A stretch of 25,397 nt of DNA from contig JALSQB010000217.1 of NCBI GenBank assembly GCA_026985655.1, positions 1 to 25,397 on the forward strand, read 5' to 3'. This document shows, one piece after another, positions 1 to 6,690 of the stretch (positions are counted from its first letter, which is position 1; each line of letters begins with the position of its first letter). The DNA comes from Campylobacteraceae bacterium. Its GTDB lineage: Bacteria; Campylobacterota; Campylobacteria; Campylobacterales; Sulfurovaceae. A program made the translations under genes and the position numbers. The notes beneath the pieces are model-generated. The model was not told where the DNA came from. It made no database searches and saw nothing but the letters and a program-made list of their open reading frames with translations.

Positions 1-16
1 TGTTTCTCTTATATTT

Positions 17-31
17 GGTTGTTAAAGATCA
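17..31 (-). promoter_or_regulatory. boxA-like antitermination element of an rRNA leader
   Basis: Read on the minus strand, this stretch is TGATCTTTAACAACC. It matches the enterobacterial boxA core TGCTCTTTAACA at 11 of 12 bases. It lies about 70 bases downstream of the strong minus-strand promoter at 108-136, where an rRNA leader boxA would be expected. BoxA in nascent RNA recruits NusB/NusE to protect rRNA transcripts from Rho. The rRNA gene itself would lie left of base 1 and is not seen, so the assignment is inference from promoter plus boxA. Confidence 0.6.
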
Positions 32-100
32 CTCTAAAAACACTTACTCTTCTCTCAAAGAATCAGCCACTTAAACTCTAAGTAAGCCCCAATGTTCTTG

Positions 101-136
101 GACGCGTATTATAGAGAATTTCCTCTTACTTGTCAA
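101..136 (-). promoter_or_regulatory. Consensus sigma70 promoter, probably for an rRNA operon
   Basis: On the minus strand a perfect -35 TTGACA (136 to 131) is followed by exactly 17 bases and a perfect -10 TATAAT (113 to 108). The bases after the -10 are GC-rich (ACGCGTCC), a discriminator typical of rRNA promoters under stringent control. Upstream of the -35 (137 to about 175) the DNA has A-tracts resembling an UP element. No other promoter in the window has full consensus at both boxes. Transcription would run leftward out of the window. The strength and the boxA downstream favour an rRNA operon; a tRNA operon is the alternative. Confidence 0.75.
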
Positions 137-389
137 GGGTTTTTGCGAATTTCTTTTAAAATATTGCAAATTCTTTTTTTACTTAGGAATATTTTACTCT
201 ACATAAATATTAGCATAAAAATAGTTTATATATTATATTAATGTAAGCTTTATATTGAATTAAAGATATTGTTATTTATTTAATAATATTTTTAATTACT
301 ATTTTTTCTATTTTAAGCTACCAATGAGCTAACTTAACTTATAATTAATTATGCGTTAATTTTTGCATATCAATACTTAGGAGAATATT
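137..389. other. AT-rich intergenic region
   Basis: This very AT-rich stretch separates the leftward promoter from the first rightward gene, and I see no coding frame in it. The left part (137-175) probably serves as the UP element of the leftward promoter. A candidate rightward -10 TATAAT lies at 340-345, and a good ribosome-binding site (TAGGAG, 378-383) sits 6 bases before the ATG at 390. No convincing -35 pairs with that -10, which is usual in this phylum. Confidence 0.5.
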
Positions 390-1877
390 ATGACAATTAA
401 AGATACATTAAAGCTATCACTCATTGCTATGACAGCAATTACTACTGCAAATGCAGCAGGTATGGACAGTGATGATTTACCACCAGCAAGACCAGGACAA
501 TGTTTTACAAAAGCATTTTTCCCAGCTAAATATGCTAGCTCTACAGAAAGAGTTTTAGCAACAGAAGCAAGTGAAAAAGTACAAATTATTCCTGCAAAAT
601 ATACATGGGGTACTGAAAGAATAAAAGTTTCAGATGGTACTCAAAGAACTATTACTGTTCCTGCAACTTACAAAACTGTATATGAAAGAGTATTAGCTAA
701 ACCAGCTGCTAGAACTTGGAGAACATCTTTAAGAAAGAACTCGCCAGAAGCTTCTAATATGCTTATGAATGCTGCACAAGCTGCTGGTATGCCAACAGGT
801 GCTGCTCAACCAGGTACTTGTTTTTATGAGTGTTATGCACCTGCAAAATACCAAAAAATTACAGAAAAAGTTTTAGCTTCAGAAGCAAGTGAAAGAGTTG
901 TAGCTGTTCCTGCTAAATATACTACAGTAACTAAAAGAATTTTAGTATCTGAAGGTACAGAAAAACTTATTAAGTCTCCTGCTCAGTATAAAACTGTAAG
1001 AGAAAGAGTAATGGTTTCACCTGCAAGAACAGAGTGGAAAAGAACAAAATGTCAAGACAGAGGATGTAACCAATCTGAAGTTGTATGTTTGGTAGAAGTT
1101 CCTGCTGTTTACAAAACAGTAACAAAAAAAGTTGTGGCTAAACCAGTATCAACTAGAAAAGTAACTACACCTCCTGTTTACAAAACTGTAAATGTTCAAC
1201 AATTAGTTACTCCTGCATCAAGCAGAACTATTCCTGTTCCTGCTACTTACAAAACTGTAACTAAAACACAAAAAGTTGCTGGTGGTCAGTATGGTTGGAC
1301 AAATAGCCCTGCTAACTGTGGTAATGCACGTTCAACAGGTATGTCAGCAGCTTCTGGTGAAGCTGGTATGGGTAATGGAGCTGGTGCTGCATATGCAGAT
1401 AATGGTACAGCTGGTGCAAGACTTTCAGCTTCTGCTAGAGCAACAGGAAATAAAATTTGTTTAACTGCAACACCTGCACAATATAACAAAGTTTCTAAAA
1501 GAGTTGTTGCAACACCTGCTAGAACAAAAGTTGTTACTACACCTGCAAAATACACAACTGTTAAAGTTAAAAAACTTATCACTCCAGCAAGTGAAAGAAG
1601 AATAGCTATTCCTGCTACTTACAAAACAGTAACTAAAAAGAGAATGGTTGCAGATGGATATGCTAAATGGGTTCCAATTGTTTGTAAAACAAGTATGAAT
1701 GCTACAATGATTAGAAATGTACAAAAAGCACTTAGAGCGGCTGGACACTATAATGGTCCAATTGATGGTGTTTGGGGTTCAGCTTCAAGATCAGCTACAC
1801 GTTCTTACCAAAAAGCAAAAGGTTTACCAGTTGCAGGTCTTTCTGTAGCTACTATGCAATCATTAGGTCTATATTAA
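390..1877 (+). CDS. Secreted 12-repeat protein with C-terminal peptidoglycan-binding domain
   Basis: The 495-residue product has an N-terminal signal peptide (residues 1-22, likely cleavage after ANA) and is predicted to be periplasmic or cell-wall associated. The body holds 12 copies of a motif PA(K/T/Q)Y-K/T-T-V..., at 45, 68, 91; 151, 174, 197; 238, 261, 284; and 362, 385, 408. Within each group of three the spacing is exactly 23 residues. Each group opens with a Cys (C38, C144, C233, C357) and closes with a Trp (W110, W216, W303, W427). A Gly/Ala-rich linker (311-353) precedes the last group. Residues about 436-495 fit a peptidoglycan_binding_1 domain (V-Q-K-A-L, G-x-Y-N-G-P-I-D-G, W-G, Y-Q). 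The role is unknown; a Cys-crosslinked envelope protein anchored to murein is a reasonable guess. A strong terminator follows, so it is probably monocistronic. Confidence 0.85.
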   Translation: MTIKDTLKLSLIAMTAITTANAAGMDSDDLPPARPGQCFTKAFFPAKYASSTERVLATEASEKVQIIPAKYTWGTERIKVSDGTQRTITVPATYKTVYERVLAKPAARTWRTSLRKNSPEASNMLMNAAQAAGMPTGAAQPGTCFYECYAPAKYQKITEKVLASEASERVVAVPAKYTTVTKRILVSEGTEKLIKSPAQYKTVRERVMVSPARTEWKRTKCQDRGCNQSEVVCLVEVPAVYKTVTKKVVAKPVSTRKVTTPPVYKTVNVQQLVTPASSRTIPVPATYKTVTKTQKVAGGQYGWTNSPANCGNARSTGMSAASGEAGMGNGAGAAYADNGTAGARLSASARATGNKICLTATPAQYNKVSKRVVATPARTKVVTTPAKYTTVKVKKLITPASERRIAIPATYKTVTKKRMVADGYAKWVPIVCKTSMNATMIRNVQKALRAAGHYNGPIDGVWGSASRSATRSYQKAKGLPVAGLSVATMQSLGLY

Positions 1878-1894
1878 TAGTTTAAAACCTAATA

Positions 1895-1921
1895 TTTCAG
1901 AAGAGTTTTTCTCTTCTGAAA
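1895..1921 (+). terminator. Hairpin terminator after the repeat protein
   Basis: A perfect 11-bp stem (1895-1905 with 1911-1921) encloses a five-T loop. A modest T-rich tail follows (CTTACTTTTACC). It sits 18 bases after the stop codon and separates the repeat-protein gene from the next gene. Confidence 0.7.
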
Positions 1922-1976
1922 CTTACTTTTACCTCTTCTTTCAACTTCTTTTAAACATCAACTCATTATACTCACT

Positions 1977-2006
1977 TTGACTATATCAATAAAAAATTGA
2001 TATAAA
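1977..2006 (+). promoter_or_regulatory. Promoter of the YccA-family gene
   Basis: A -35 TTGACT (1977-1982), 18 bases of spacer and a -10 TATAAA (2001-2006) lie upstream of the ATG at 2034. The ribosome-binding site AAAGGA is at 2023-2028. An ATATTAA/TTAATAT pair (2012-2018, 2029-2035) could present this site in a hairpin loop, but much of the left arm falls near the expected transcript start. Confidence 0.5.
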
Positions 2007-2033
2007 ATTATATATTAAACACAAAGGATTAAT

Positions 2034-2732
2034 ATGGCTCTTTATGATAGAGATTATAATAACAACACAGCTAATGTAGCTAATGAAACAACAGCCGTAG
2101 TGGCCACTAGCGTTACATTTATGAAACAAACATACCAACTTCTTGGGGCAAGCATGGTGGCTTCTGCACTGGGTGCATACTTAACTATGCCCTATGTTGC
2201 AACAATTTCACAATACAAATGGTTTATTTTTGGTTTTGTAATGTTAATGGTATTTTTTGGCTTTAATGCTACAAGAAAAAACCCAACTTTGCATTTGATG
2301 GCTCTTTTTGTATTTACTTTTGCCCTAGGGGTTATGATTGTACCTCTTTTAGCCATGATTATTGGTCAAGGTAATGGAGCATTAATTGGTAATGCATTTT
2401 TGATGACTTCTGTTTTATTTGGAGCATTGAGTCTATTTGCTATTAATTCAAAAAGTGATTTTTCAAGCTGGGGAAAACCTCTGTTTATTACAATGATTGT
2501 TATCTTTGTAGCATCACTTGTTAATATCTTTATATTACATAATCCACTAATGCATGTTATCATCACAGCAGGTATATTATTATTGTTTTCACTCTTTACC
2601 ATCTATGATACACAAAACATTGCTAATGGTGCGTATGATTCACCTGTCGATGCAGCCGTTTCACTATTTTTAGATTTTTTCAATATGTTTACTTCTATTC
2701 TTCAACTATTAGGAATAATGGGAGACGACTAA
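2034..2732 (+). CDS. Bax inhibitor-1 / YccA family membrane protein
   Basis: The 232-residue product has a polar N-terminus (about 25 residues rich in Asn, Asp and Thr) and then about seven hydrophobic segments, the topology of the BI-1/YccA/YbhL family. Family-like features include F-M-K-Q-T-Y in the first conserved segment, the late F-T-I-Y-D-T-Q motif, and D-A-A-V-S-L-F-L-D-F-F-N before the last helix. The closing L-x-I-M-G-D is typical of bacterial members. Relatives act in the inner membrane; YccA modulates FtsH and BsYetJ leaks calcium. Which role applies here cannot be told. The gene stands alone between two hairpins. Confidence 0.9.
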   Translation: MALYDRDYNNNTANVANETTAVVATSVTFMKQTYQLLGASMVASALGAYLTMPYVATISQYKWFIFGFVMLMVFFGFNATRKNPTLHLMALFVFTFALGVMIVPLLAMIIGQGNGALIGNAFLMTSVLFGALSLFAINSKSDFSSWGKPLFITMIVIFVASLVNIFILHNPLMHVIITAGILLLFSLFTIYDTQNIANGAYDSPVDAAVSLFLDFFNMFTSILQLLGIMGDD

Positions 2733-2742
2733 CAATCTTCTT

Positions 2743-2764
2743 TCTTGGAGTATCTACTCCAAGA
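2743..2764. terminator. Terminator hairpin between convergent yccA-like gene and bioC
   Basis: A perfect 9-bp stem (2743-2751 with 2756-2764) with loop ATCT lies between the stop codon of the rightward gene and that of the leftward bioC. It is followed rightward by a T-rich run inside the end of bioC. It probably ends transcription in both directions. Confidence 0.6.
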
Positions 2765-2766
2765 GA

Positions 2767-3477
2767 TCACTTCTTTTTACTTTTTACCTTTACAAATAGC
2801 ACTTCAAATTCTAAATAATCTAATTTATACTCCATCATTAACATTTTCATCTGTTTATAGCTTAATTGTTTTACGCCACCACCAACTCCTGATTTTTTAA
2901 TATAGTGAAGCATGTCACGTACTGAATCAAATTTAAGCTGATACTCTACTAACTCTAAATCATAGTTAAAGAATTTATTAAGTGCTTCAATAATAAGCTC
3001 TGTTGAGAGAATAGGAGATTCTATATTAACACACTGATGCAATGTCTTAAAGGTATTGGCTGTAAAAAATGAAAATAAAAAATTATGAGATAACAATGAG
3101 AGTTCTTGCAGTACTTGTGACAAGTCATGACTCCATTGTAAAGCAGAGGAAGAGATAAGTAAATCAAATTCATGCACTTTAAAAACAGAAGAAAAATTTT
3201 TTTGATTAAAATCTAAACAAAGTTTTTTGATATTACAATCACTATGATGAATATCAAGCATCTTTTGAGAAAAGTCCAATGCTACAAAATTTGAAAATTT
3301 AATATTTTTGTGATGAAGTTCTTCATAAACCCCACCTGTACCTGCACCAATATCTAAAATATTTTTATAAAAAACTTTATCTAAACGTTCACAAAGTTTT
3401 TTTACAACAGCAGTTTGAATAATATTATGCTTCTCATATTCATTGGCAAATTTAGAAAATTCTTTAACGACTTCCAT
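2767..3477 (-). CDS. bioC: BioC-like malonyl-[ACP] O-methyltransferase
   Basis: This 236-residue class I SAM-dependent methyltransferase carries the SAM-binding motif L-D-I-G-A-G-T-G at 41-48 and an acidic D68 that fits the second strand. Two stretches resemble BioC rather than other methyltransferases: S-S-S-A-L-Q-W (109-115) and R-D-M-L-H-Y-I-K-K-S-G-V-G-G (about 187-200). BioC methylates malonyl-ACP so that fatty acid synthesis can build pimelate for biotin. No other bio gene is in the window. It sits next to divergent secG and shares the facing promoter region at 3501-3525. The ribosome-binding site is weak (GAG, about 6 bases from ATG). The family call is firm; the exact substrate is inferred. 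Confidence 0.75.
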   Translation of the reverse strand: MEVVKEFSKFANEYEKHNIIQTAVVKKLCERLDKVFYKNILDIGAGTGGVYEELHHKNIKFSNFVALDFSQKMLDIHHSDCNIKKLCLDFNQKNFSSVFKVHEFDLLISSSALQWSHDLSQVLQELSLLSHNFLFSFFTANTFKTLHQCVNIESPILSTELIIEALNKFFNYDLELVEYQLKFDSVRDMLHYIKKSGVGGGVKQLSYKQMKMLMMEYKLDYLEFEVLFVKVKSKKK

Positions 3478-3500
3478 TTATCTCATTTTCAATTAGTTTA

Positions 3501-3525
3501 GGGTATAATCGCCAAAATTATACCC
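3501..3525. promoter_or_regulatory. Face-to-face divergent promoter in an inverted repeat (bioC / secG)
   Basis: A perfect 9-bp inverted repeat (GGGTATAAT, 7-base spacer CGCCAAA, ATTATACCC) places one TATAAT on the plus strand (3504-3509) and one on the minus strand (3522-3517). The first would fire rightward to secG, starting near 3516; the second leftward to bioC, starting near 3510. The two start regions overlap, so the promoters should compete for polymerase, or the repeat may also be an operator. Confidence 0.55.
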
Positions 3526-3529
3526 AATT

Positions 3530-3545
3530 TGAAGTATATACTTCA
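3530..3545. promoter_or_regulatory. 16-bp perfect palindrome upstream of secG
   Basis: TGAAGTATATACTTCA is a perfect 16-bp palindrome. It lies 18 bases before the secG start, in its expected 5' leader, and near the -35 position of the facing leftward promoter. It could bind a dimeric regulator; no matching regulator gene is in the window. Confidence 0.35.
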
Positions 3546-3563
3546 TCATTTAAAGAGGAAAAA

Positions 3564-3866
3564 ATGATAGAAACCCTATTAGTTGTACAAATTCTTTTAA
3601 CAATTGCGATTGTTATATCTATATTATTACAAAAAAGTTCAAGTATCGGTCTTGGTGCTTACAGTGGAAGTAATGATTCAATGTTTGGAGCAAAAGGTCC
3701 TGCTGGTTTCTTATCTAAAGCGACATTTACTTTATCGCTTTTATTTGTACTGAATACCTTAGCTATGGGATACCTTTACAATCAAGAAAATGATTCCTCG
3801 GTAGCTGACACCATCAATACAGCTACATCTGTACCCACAGCAGACCATAATAAATCTACAAAATAA
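3564..3866 (+). CDS. secG: Preprotein translocase subunit SecG
   Basis: The 100-residue product has two membrane helices (about 4-22 and 51-70) joined by the conserved cytoplasmic loop L-L-Q-K-S-S-S-I-G-L-G-A-Y-S-G-S and F-G-A-K-G-P-A-G-F-L-S-K-A-T. SecG assists SecYE-dependent export across the inner membrane. A ribosome-binding site (GAGG, 3555-3558) precedes the ATG. It heads secG-frr-pyrE, a gene order known in Campylobacter and Helicobacter. The Thr/Ser-rich C-terminal tail (77-100) is typical filler. Confidence 0.95.
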   Translation: MIETLLVVQILLTIAIVISILLQKSSSIGLGAYSGSNDSMFGAKGPAGFLSKATFTLSLLFVLNTLAMGYLYNQENDSSVADTINTATSVPTADHNKSTK

Positions 3867-3892
3867 CCACTTGGGGAAGTCTCCTCAAATGG
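3867..3892 (+). terminator. Hairpin between secG and frr, possible attenuator
   Basis: Directly after the secG stop, CCA plus TTGGGGA (3867-3877) pairs with TCCTCAA plus TGG (3882-3892), with one mismatch, one G-U pair and loop AGTC. The following T-rich tail is weak. It could reduce read-through into frr or act as an mRNA processing or stability element. Confidence 0.4.
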
Positions 3893-3932
3893 TTTATATC
3901 TTCTCCAAATTATCAAGAAGGACAATCAAATT

Positions 3933-4490
3933 ATGTTAAATGAAATTTATGCACAGACAAAAGAACAAATGGGAAAAAGCATTGATGCTTTAAAAAGAGA
4001 TTTCTCAACCCTTAGAACAGGAAAAGTAAGTACCAATATTGTTGATGCTATTCGTGTAGATTACTATGGAACACCAACAGCCCTTAATCAAGTGGGTTCA
4101 GTCGTAGTAACAGATGCAACAACCATTTCAATTACTCCTTGGGAAAAGAACCTTTTAGGGGCAATTGAAAAAGCCATTCAAGAAGCTAATATTGGGGTGA
4201 ATCCAAACAATGATGGTGACTTTATTAAACTATTTTTTCCAGCGATGACTTCTGAACAAAGACAAGAAATTGTTAAACAGGCTAAAGGTATGGCAGAAAA
4301 AGCTAAAATTGCGGTTAGAAATATTCGTAAAGAGGGTAATGACAAAGTTAAAAAACTGGAAAAATCAAAAGATATTTCTGAAGATGAGTCCAAAAGAGGT
4401 CAAGATGAAGTTCAAAAGATTACAGACAATGCTGTTAGTGATATTGAATCAACCCTTGCAGCTAAAGAGACTGAAATTTTAAAAGTATAA
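3933..4490 (+). CDS. frr: Ribosome recycling factor
   Basis: The 185-residue product has the usual length and sequence of RRF: the helical start with D-A-L-K-R-D-F-S-T-L-R-T-G-K, the R-V-D-Y-Y-G-T-P-T-A-L-N-Q-V segment of domain II, and the C-terminal helix with R-N-I-R-K-E-G-N-D-K-V-K-K-L-E-K. With EF-G it splits post-termination ribosomes in the cytoplasm. The ribosome-binding site AAGAAGGA lies upstream. The stop codon overlaps the pyrE start by one base (TAATG), indicating translational coupling. Confidence 0.97.
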   Translation: MLNEIYAQTKEQMGKSIDALKRDFSTLRTGKVSTNIVDAIRVDYYGTPTALNQVGSVVVTDATTISITPWEKNLLGAIEKAIQEANIGVNPNNDGDFIKLFFPAMTSEQRQEIVKQAKGMAEKAKIAVRNIRKEGNDKVKKLEKSKDISEDESKRGQDEVQKITDNAVSDIESTLAAKETEILKV

Positions 4491-5098
4491 TGATGAACAT
4501 AGAACAAGAGTATTTAGATGCTGAGGCTCTTTTAGAAGGTCACTTTCTTTTAGCCAGTGGTAATCATTCAAAACGTTATCTACAAAGTGCTAAAGTTTTA
4601 GAAGACCCTAAACGTGCTGAGCTAATCTGTAATGCATTGGCAAAAATGATTAATGAATCTGGCATACAAATTGATACCGTTTGCGCCCCTGCACTTGGTG
4701 GTGTATTGGCAGGATATGAATTGGCAAGAGCATTAGGTGTTCGCTCTATTTTTGTTGAGAAAAAAGAGGGAGGAATGGAACTTCGTCGTGGCTTCAAAGT
4801 ACAAAAAGGTGAAAACATTTTAATTTGTGAAGACATTATTACCACAGGTGGTTCTGCCATGAAAGCAGCACAGGCTATTGAAGCCCTTGGTGCGAATGTA
4901 ATAGCTTTTGCCTCTTTAGCCAACCGAGGTTTTTGTAAAAGAGAAGGTTCATCACTTGAAGCCAAAGCAGAGTGTAAACTCTCTTCAAAAGTACCTTTTT
5001 TTGCCTTAGATGACTTTACCTTTGAGATGTATCACCCCGATGAATGTCCTATGTGTAAAAGTGGCTCAAAAGCTATTAAGCCAGGAAGTAAGGCTTAA
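4490..5098 (+). CDS. pyrE: Orotate phosphoribosyltransferase
   Basis: The 202-residue enzyme joins orotate to PRPP to give orotidine 5'-phosphate in pyrimidine synthesis. The type I phosphoribosyltransferase PRPP loop C-E-D-I-I-T-T-G-G-S is at 113-122, and F-V-E-K-K-E-G (88-94) with R-R-G-F (99-102) matches the OPRT family. A Cys pair (D-E-C-P-M-C-K) near the C-terminus is typical of the longer bacterial OPRT branch. The start overlaps the frr stop by one base; a second in-frame ATG follows at 4493. Confidence 0.95.
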   Translation: MMNIEQEYLDAEALLEGHFLLASGNHSKRYLQSAKVLEDPKRAELICNALAKMINESGIQIDTVCAPALGGVLAGYELARALGVRSIFVEKKEGGMELRRGFKVQKGENILICEDIITTGGSAMKAAQAIEALGANVIAFASLANRGFCKREGSSLEAKAECKLSSKVPFFALDDFTFEMYHPDECPMCKSGSKAIKPGSKA

Positions 5099-5132
5099 TC
5101 AAGAAATTTCAGCACAGTAACAAACTGCTATA

Positions 5133-5549
5133 CTATTGTTTAAAAGTATAGTAGCGTGCTGGATATTTTCCTTTTAATAAAATTTCATTGGTGTAAAACA
5201 TAAACTCTTGTCCACTGGATTCGTCCATCTTTACAGGTATCTTTATATCTTCTGTAATATGAATTTGTCGATCAATCTTTTTTAGCACTTCACGGCTCTC
5301 TAAATCTTCAATAACAAATTCATGAACCAATAAATCATAAGCTGTTTTATTTTCTTCATTGTAGCGTTGAGCATTTTTAGTTAAAAAGAGTCCATTACTT
5401 AATTCAGAATCACCTCTTTTTAAAAGATAGACGGACATTTTTGAATTGTTTGACTGTTGTTTTAAAATACCTGTTACAACAAGACTGACAATAATCACCG
5501 AAACCATAATCTCAATTAAGGTAAACGCTTTTTTATGCTTAGATTTCAT
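5133..5549 (-). CDS. gspI: Type II secretion pseudopilin, GspI-like
   Basis: The 138-residue product starts with a short basic leader and the type IV pilin-like signal K-A-FTLIE (cleavage after A8, Glu at +5), then about 20 hydrophobic residues. The rest is a small soluble domain with no repeats. Size and position after gspG and gspH support GspI, a minor pseudopilin at the tip of the T2SS pseudopilus with GspJ and GspK. A ribosome-binding site (AAGGA) precedes the ATG, 9 bases after gspH. The gene end overlaps a weak inverted repeat (5128-5134 with 5145-5151) that may serve in termination. Confidence 0.7.
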   Translation of the reverse strand: MKSKHKKAFTLIEIMVSVIIVSLVVTGILKQQSNNSKMSVYLLKRGDSELSNGLFLTKNAQRYNEENKTAYDLLVHEFVIEDLESREVLKKIDRQIHITEDIKIPVKMDESSGQEFMFYTNEILLKGKYPARYYTFKQ

Positions 5550-5558
5550 CTGTTTCCT

Positions 5559-6113
5559 TTAATAAAATGCACCTGAGTCATCAAGAGAATATTCCTCTTT
5601 CACCCATAGAGTTTTTGCTTCTTCTGTATCATTTACCTCTTGGGCTTTTCCAAAAAAAGAGGGTAAAAAGTAGATGCCCTGTTTGTTCGAAATAACCATT
5701 TTAGTAGTACTTCCATTAGCATAAAGATGATAACGAAAACAGACTTTTTCATCTTTAATACGTCCAAAATCACTAACTGTATAAAAACGGTTATCTTTGT
5801 CAAGCATTTCAACTTCAAGCTCTTCACCTAAATTAATCTGACCTTCATACGCCGTTATGGTGTTATCTATCATTACATAACACTCTTTACATTTATTAAT
5901 ACAAAAAAGTTCTACTTCACCTTTGCCTTTAAACTCTTGACGAAAGGTAGAGGGAAGTGTAGCAGGAGAGAGGGCTTGAGTTTTCTTTTTTTCATCTTGT
6001 GCAATACTCGTAAATAATAAAAAGCTCATAATCGAGACAATCATCACTACCACAATTAACTCTAAAAGTGTAAAACCCTTGCTAATTGTGGGCATAGTAT
6101 GCTTGGTTCGCAT
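5559..6113 (-). CDS. gspH: Type II secretion pseudopilin, GspH-like
   Basis: The 184-residue product has the prepilin signal S-K-G-FTLLE (cleavage after G13, Glu at +5) and a hydrophobic helix to about residue 37. The soluble domain includes a C-I-N-K-C-K-E-C cluster near residues 74-81, which could form disulfides or bind metal after export. It is the only pseudopilin here with the classical Gly before the cleavage site. Size and place between gspG and gspI suggest GspH. An internal ATG at 6095 would give a shorter leader. Confidence 0.65.
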   Translation of the reverse strand: MRTKHTMPTISKGFTLLELIVVVMIVSIMSFLLFTSIAQDEKKKTQALSPATLPSTFRQEFKGKGEVELFCINKCKECYVMIDNTITAYEGQINLGEELEVEMLDKDNRFYTVSDFGRIKDEKVCFRYHLYANGSTTKMVISNKQGIYFLPSFFGKAQEVNDTEEAKTLWVKEEYSLDDSGAFY

Positions 6114-6131
6114 CGTTATTATCTTTAAGTA

Positions 6132-6626
6132 CTATTTTTTACATTTAGAGAGTTTCAAGTCAGCAGAGTAGTCCTCTCCTCCCTCTTTTCTATCTGCACC
6201 ATAAGAGATAATTTCAACGCCACTACCTTTTTTAATGTAAATAAGCTTTCCACCCCATGCATCTTTAGGATACTCTTTTAAGTAAGCATTTGAACTATAA
6301 TTTACATATTTATCACTGTCTGGATTAGAGATTAAAGCAGCTAAACCCTCTTCTGTTTCAGGATAAACACCATTATCCATTCTAAACATATCTAAAGTTC
6401 TCTCTGCTGAACTCATATTGACACAAGTTAAATCTACTTTTGCTTTATCTCCAGCACCAACAACTTTAGGAACAACTGCCGCGGCTAAAATTCCTAAGAT
6501 TAAAATAACAACAAGTAACTCTAAGAGTGTAAAAGCTTTCTTTGATATTATTTTATGTTTAGAAGTAGTAATTGAAGTTAATGTTTTTAAAAGCTTTATG
6601 CTCTTTCGCTCTGTTTTATGGGTCAT
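6132..6626 (-). CDS. gspG: Major type II secretion pseudopilin GspG
   Basis: The 164-residue product is the main subunit of the T2SS pseudopilus. It has A-FTLLELLVVILILGIL (cleavage after A31, Glu36 at +5) and the GspG-specific late motif D-A-W-G-G followed by Y-G-A-D-R-K-E-G-G-E-D-Y-S-A-D, the calcium site of this family. I chose the start at 6626 because AAGGA lies just upstream. The frame stays open to 6749, but that extension crosses the promoter region. The resulting leader of 31 residues is unusually long, and no ATG, GTG or TTG lies between it and the signal. It is first in the leftward gspG-H-I operon, divergent from gspK. Confidence 0.88.
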   Translation of the reverse strand: MTHKTERKSIKLLKTLTSITTSKHKIISKKAFTLLELLVVILILGILAAAVVPKVVGAGDKAKVDLTCVNMSSAERTLDMFRMDNGVYPETEEGLAALISNPDSDKYVNYSSNAYLKEYPKDAWGGKLIYIKKGSGVEIISYGADRKEGGEDYSADLKLSKCKK

Positions 6627-6651
6627 TCGTAATTTCCTTAATTTAAAAGTG

Positions 6652-6659
6652 GTTATAAT
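6652..6659. promoter_or_regulatory. Shared divergent promoter of the two T2SS operons
   Basis: Only 64 bases separate the gspG and gspK starts. They hold a plus-strand TATAAT (6654-6659), and on the minus strand overlapping TATTAT/TATAAC hexamers. Leftward and rightward transcripts therefore start from nearly the same bases. The -35 boxes are not recognisable. Confidence 0.45.
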
Positions 6660-6690
6660 ATTGGTGATTTTACTTGAATTGAGCTTTATT

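Noticed and set aside
1286..1748. Long antisense frames inside the repeat protein gene
   Set aside because: They mirror the repetitive coding sequence, lack ribosome-binding sites and have low-complexity translations.
390..1877. Tandem DNA repeat or CRISPR-like array
   Set aside because: The periodicity is at protein level (23 residues, 69 bases) inside one open frame; DNA copies are diverged and there are no spacers.
5128..5151. Strong terminator between pyrE and gspI
   Set aside because: Only a 7-bp AT-rich stem with a 10-base loop and no T-run; too weak for a separate entry.
6418..6690. Upstream extension of the gspK frame
   Set aside because: It runs antisense through gspG and across the divergent promoter; ATG 6691 fits GspK-like N-termini.
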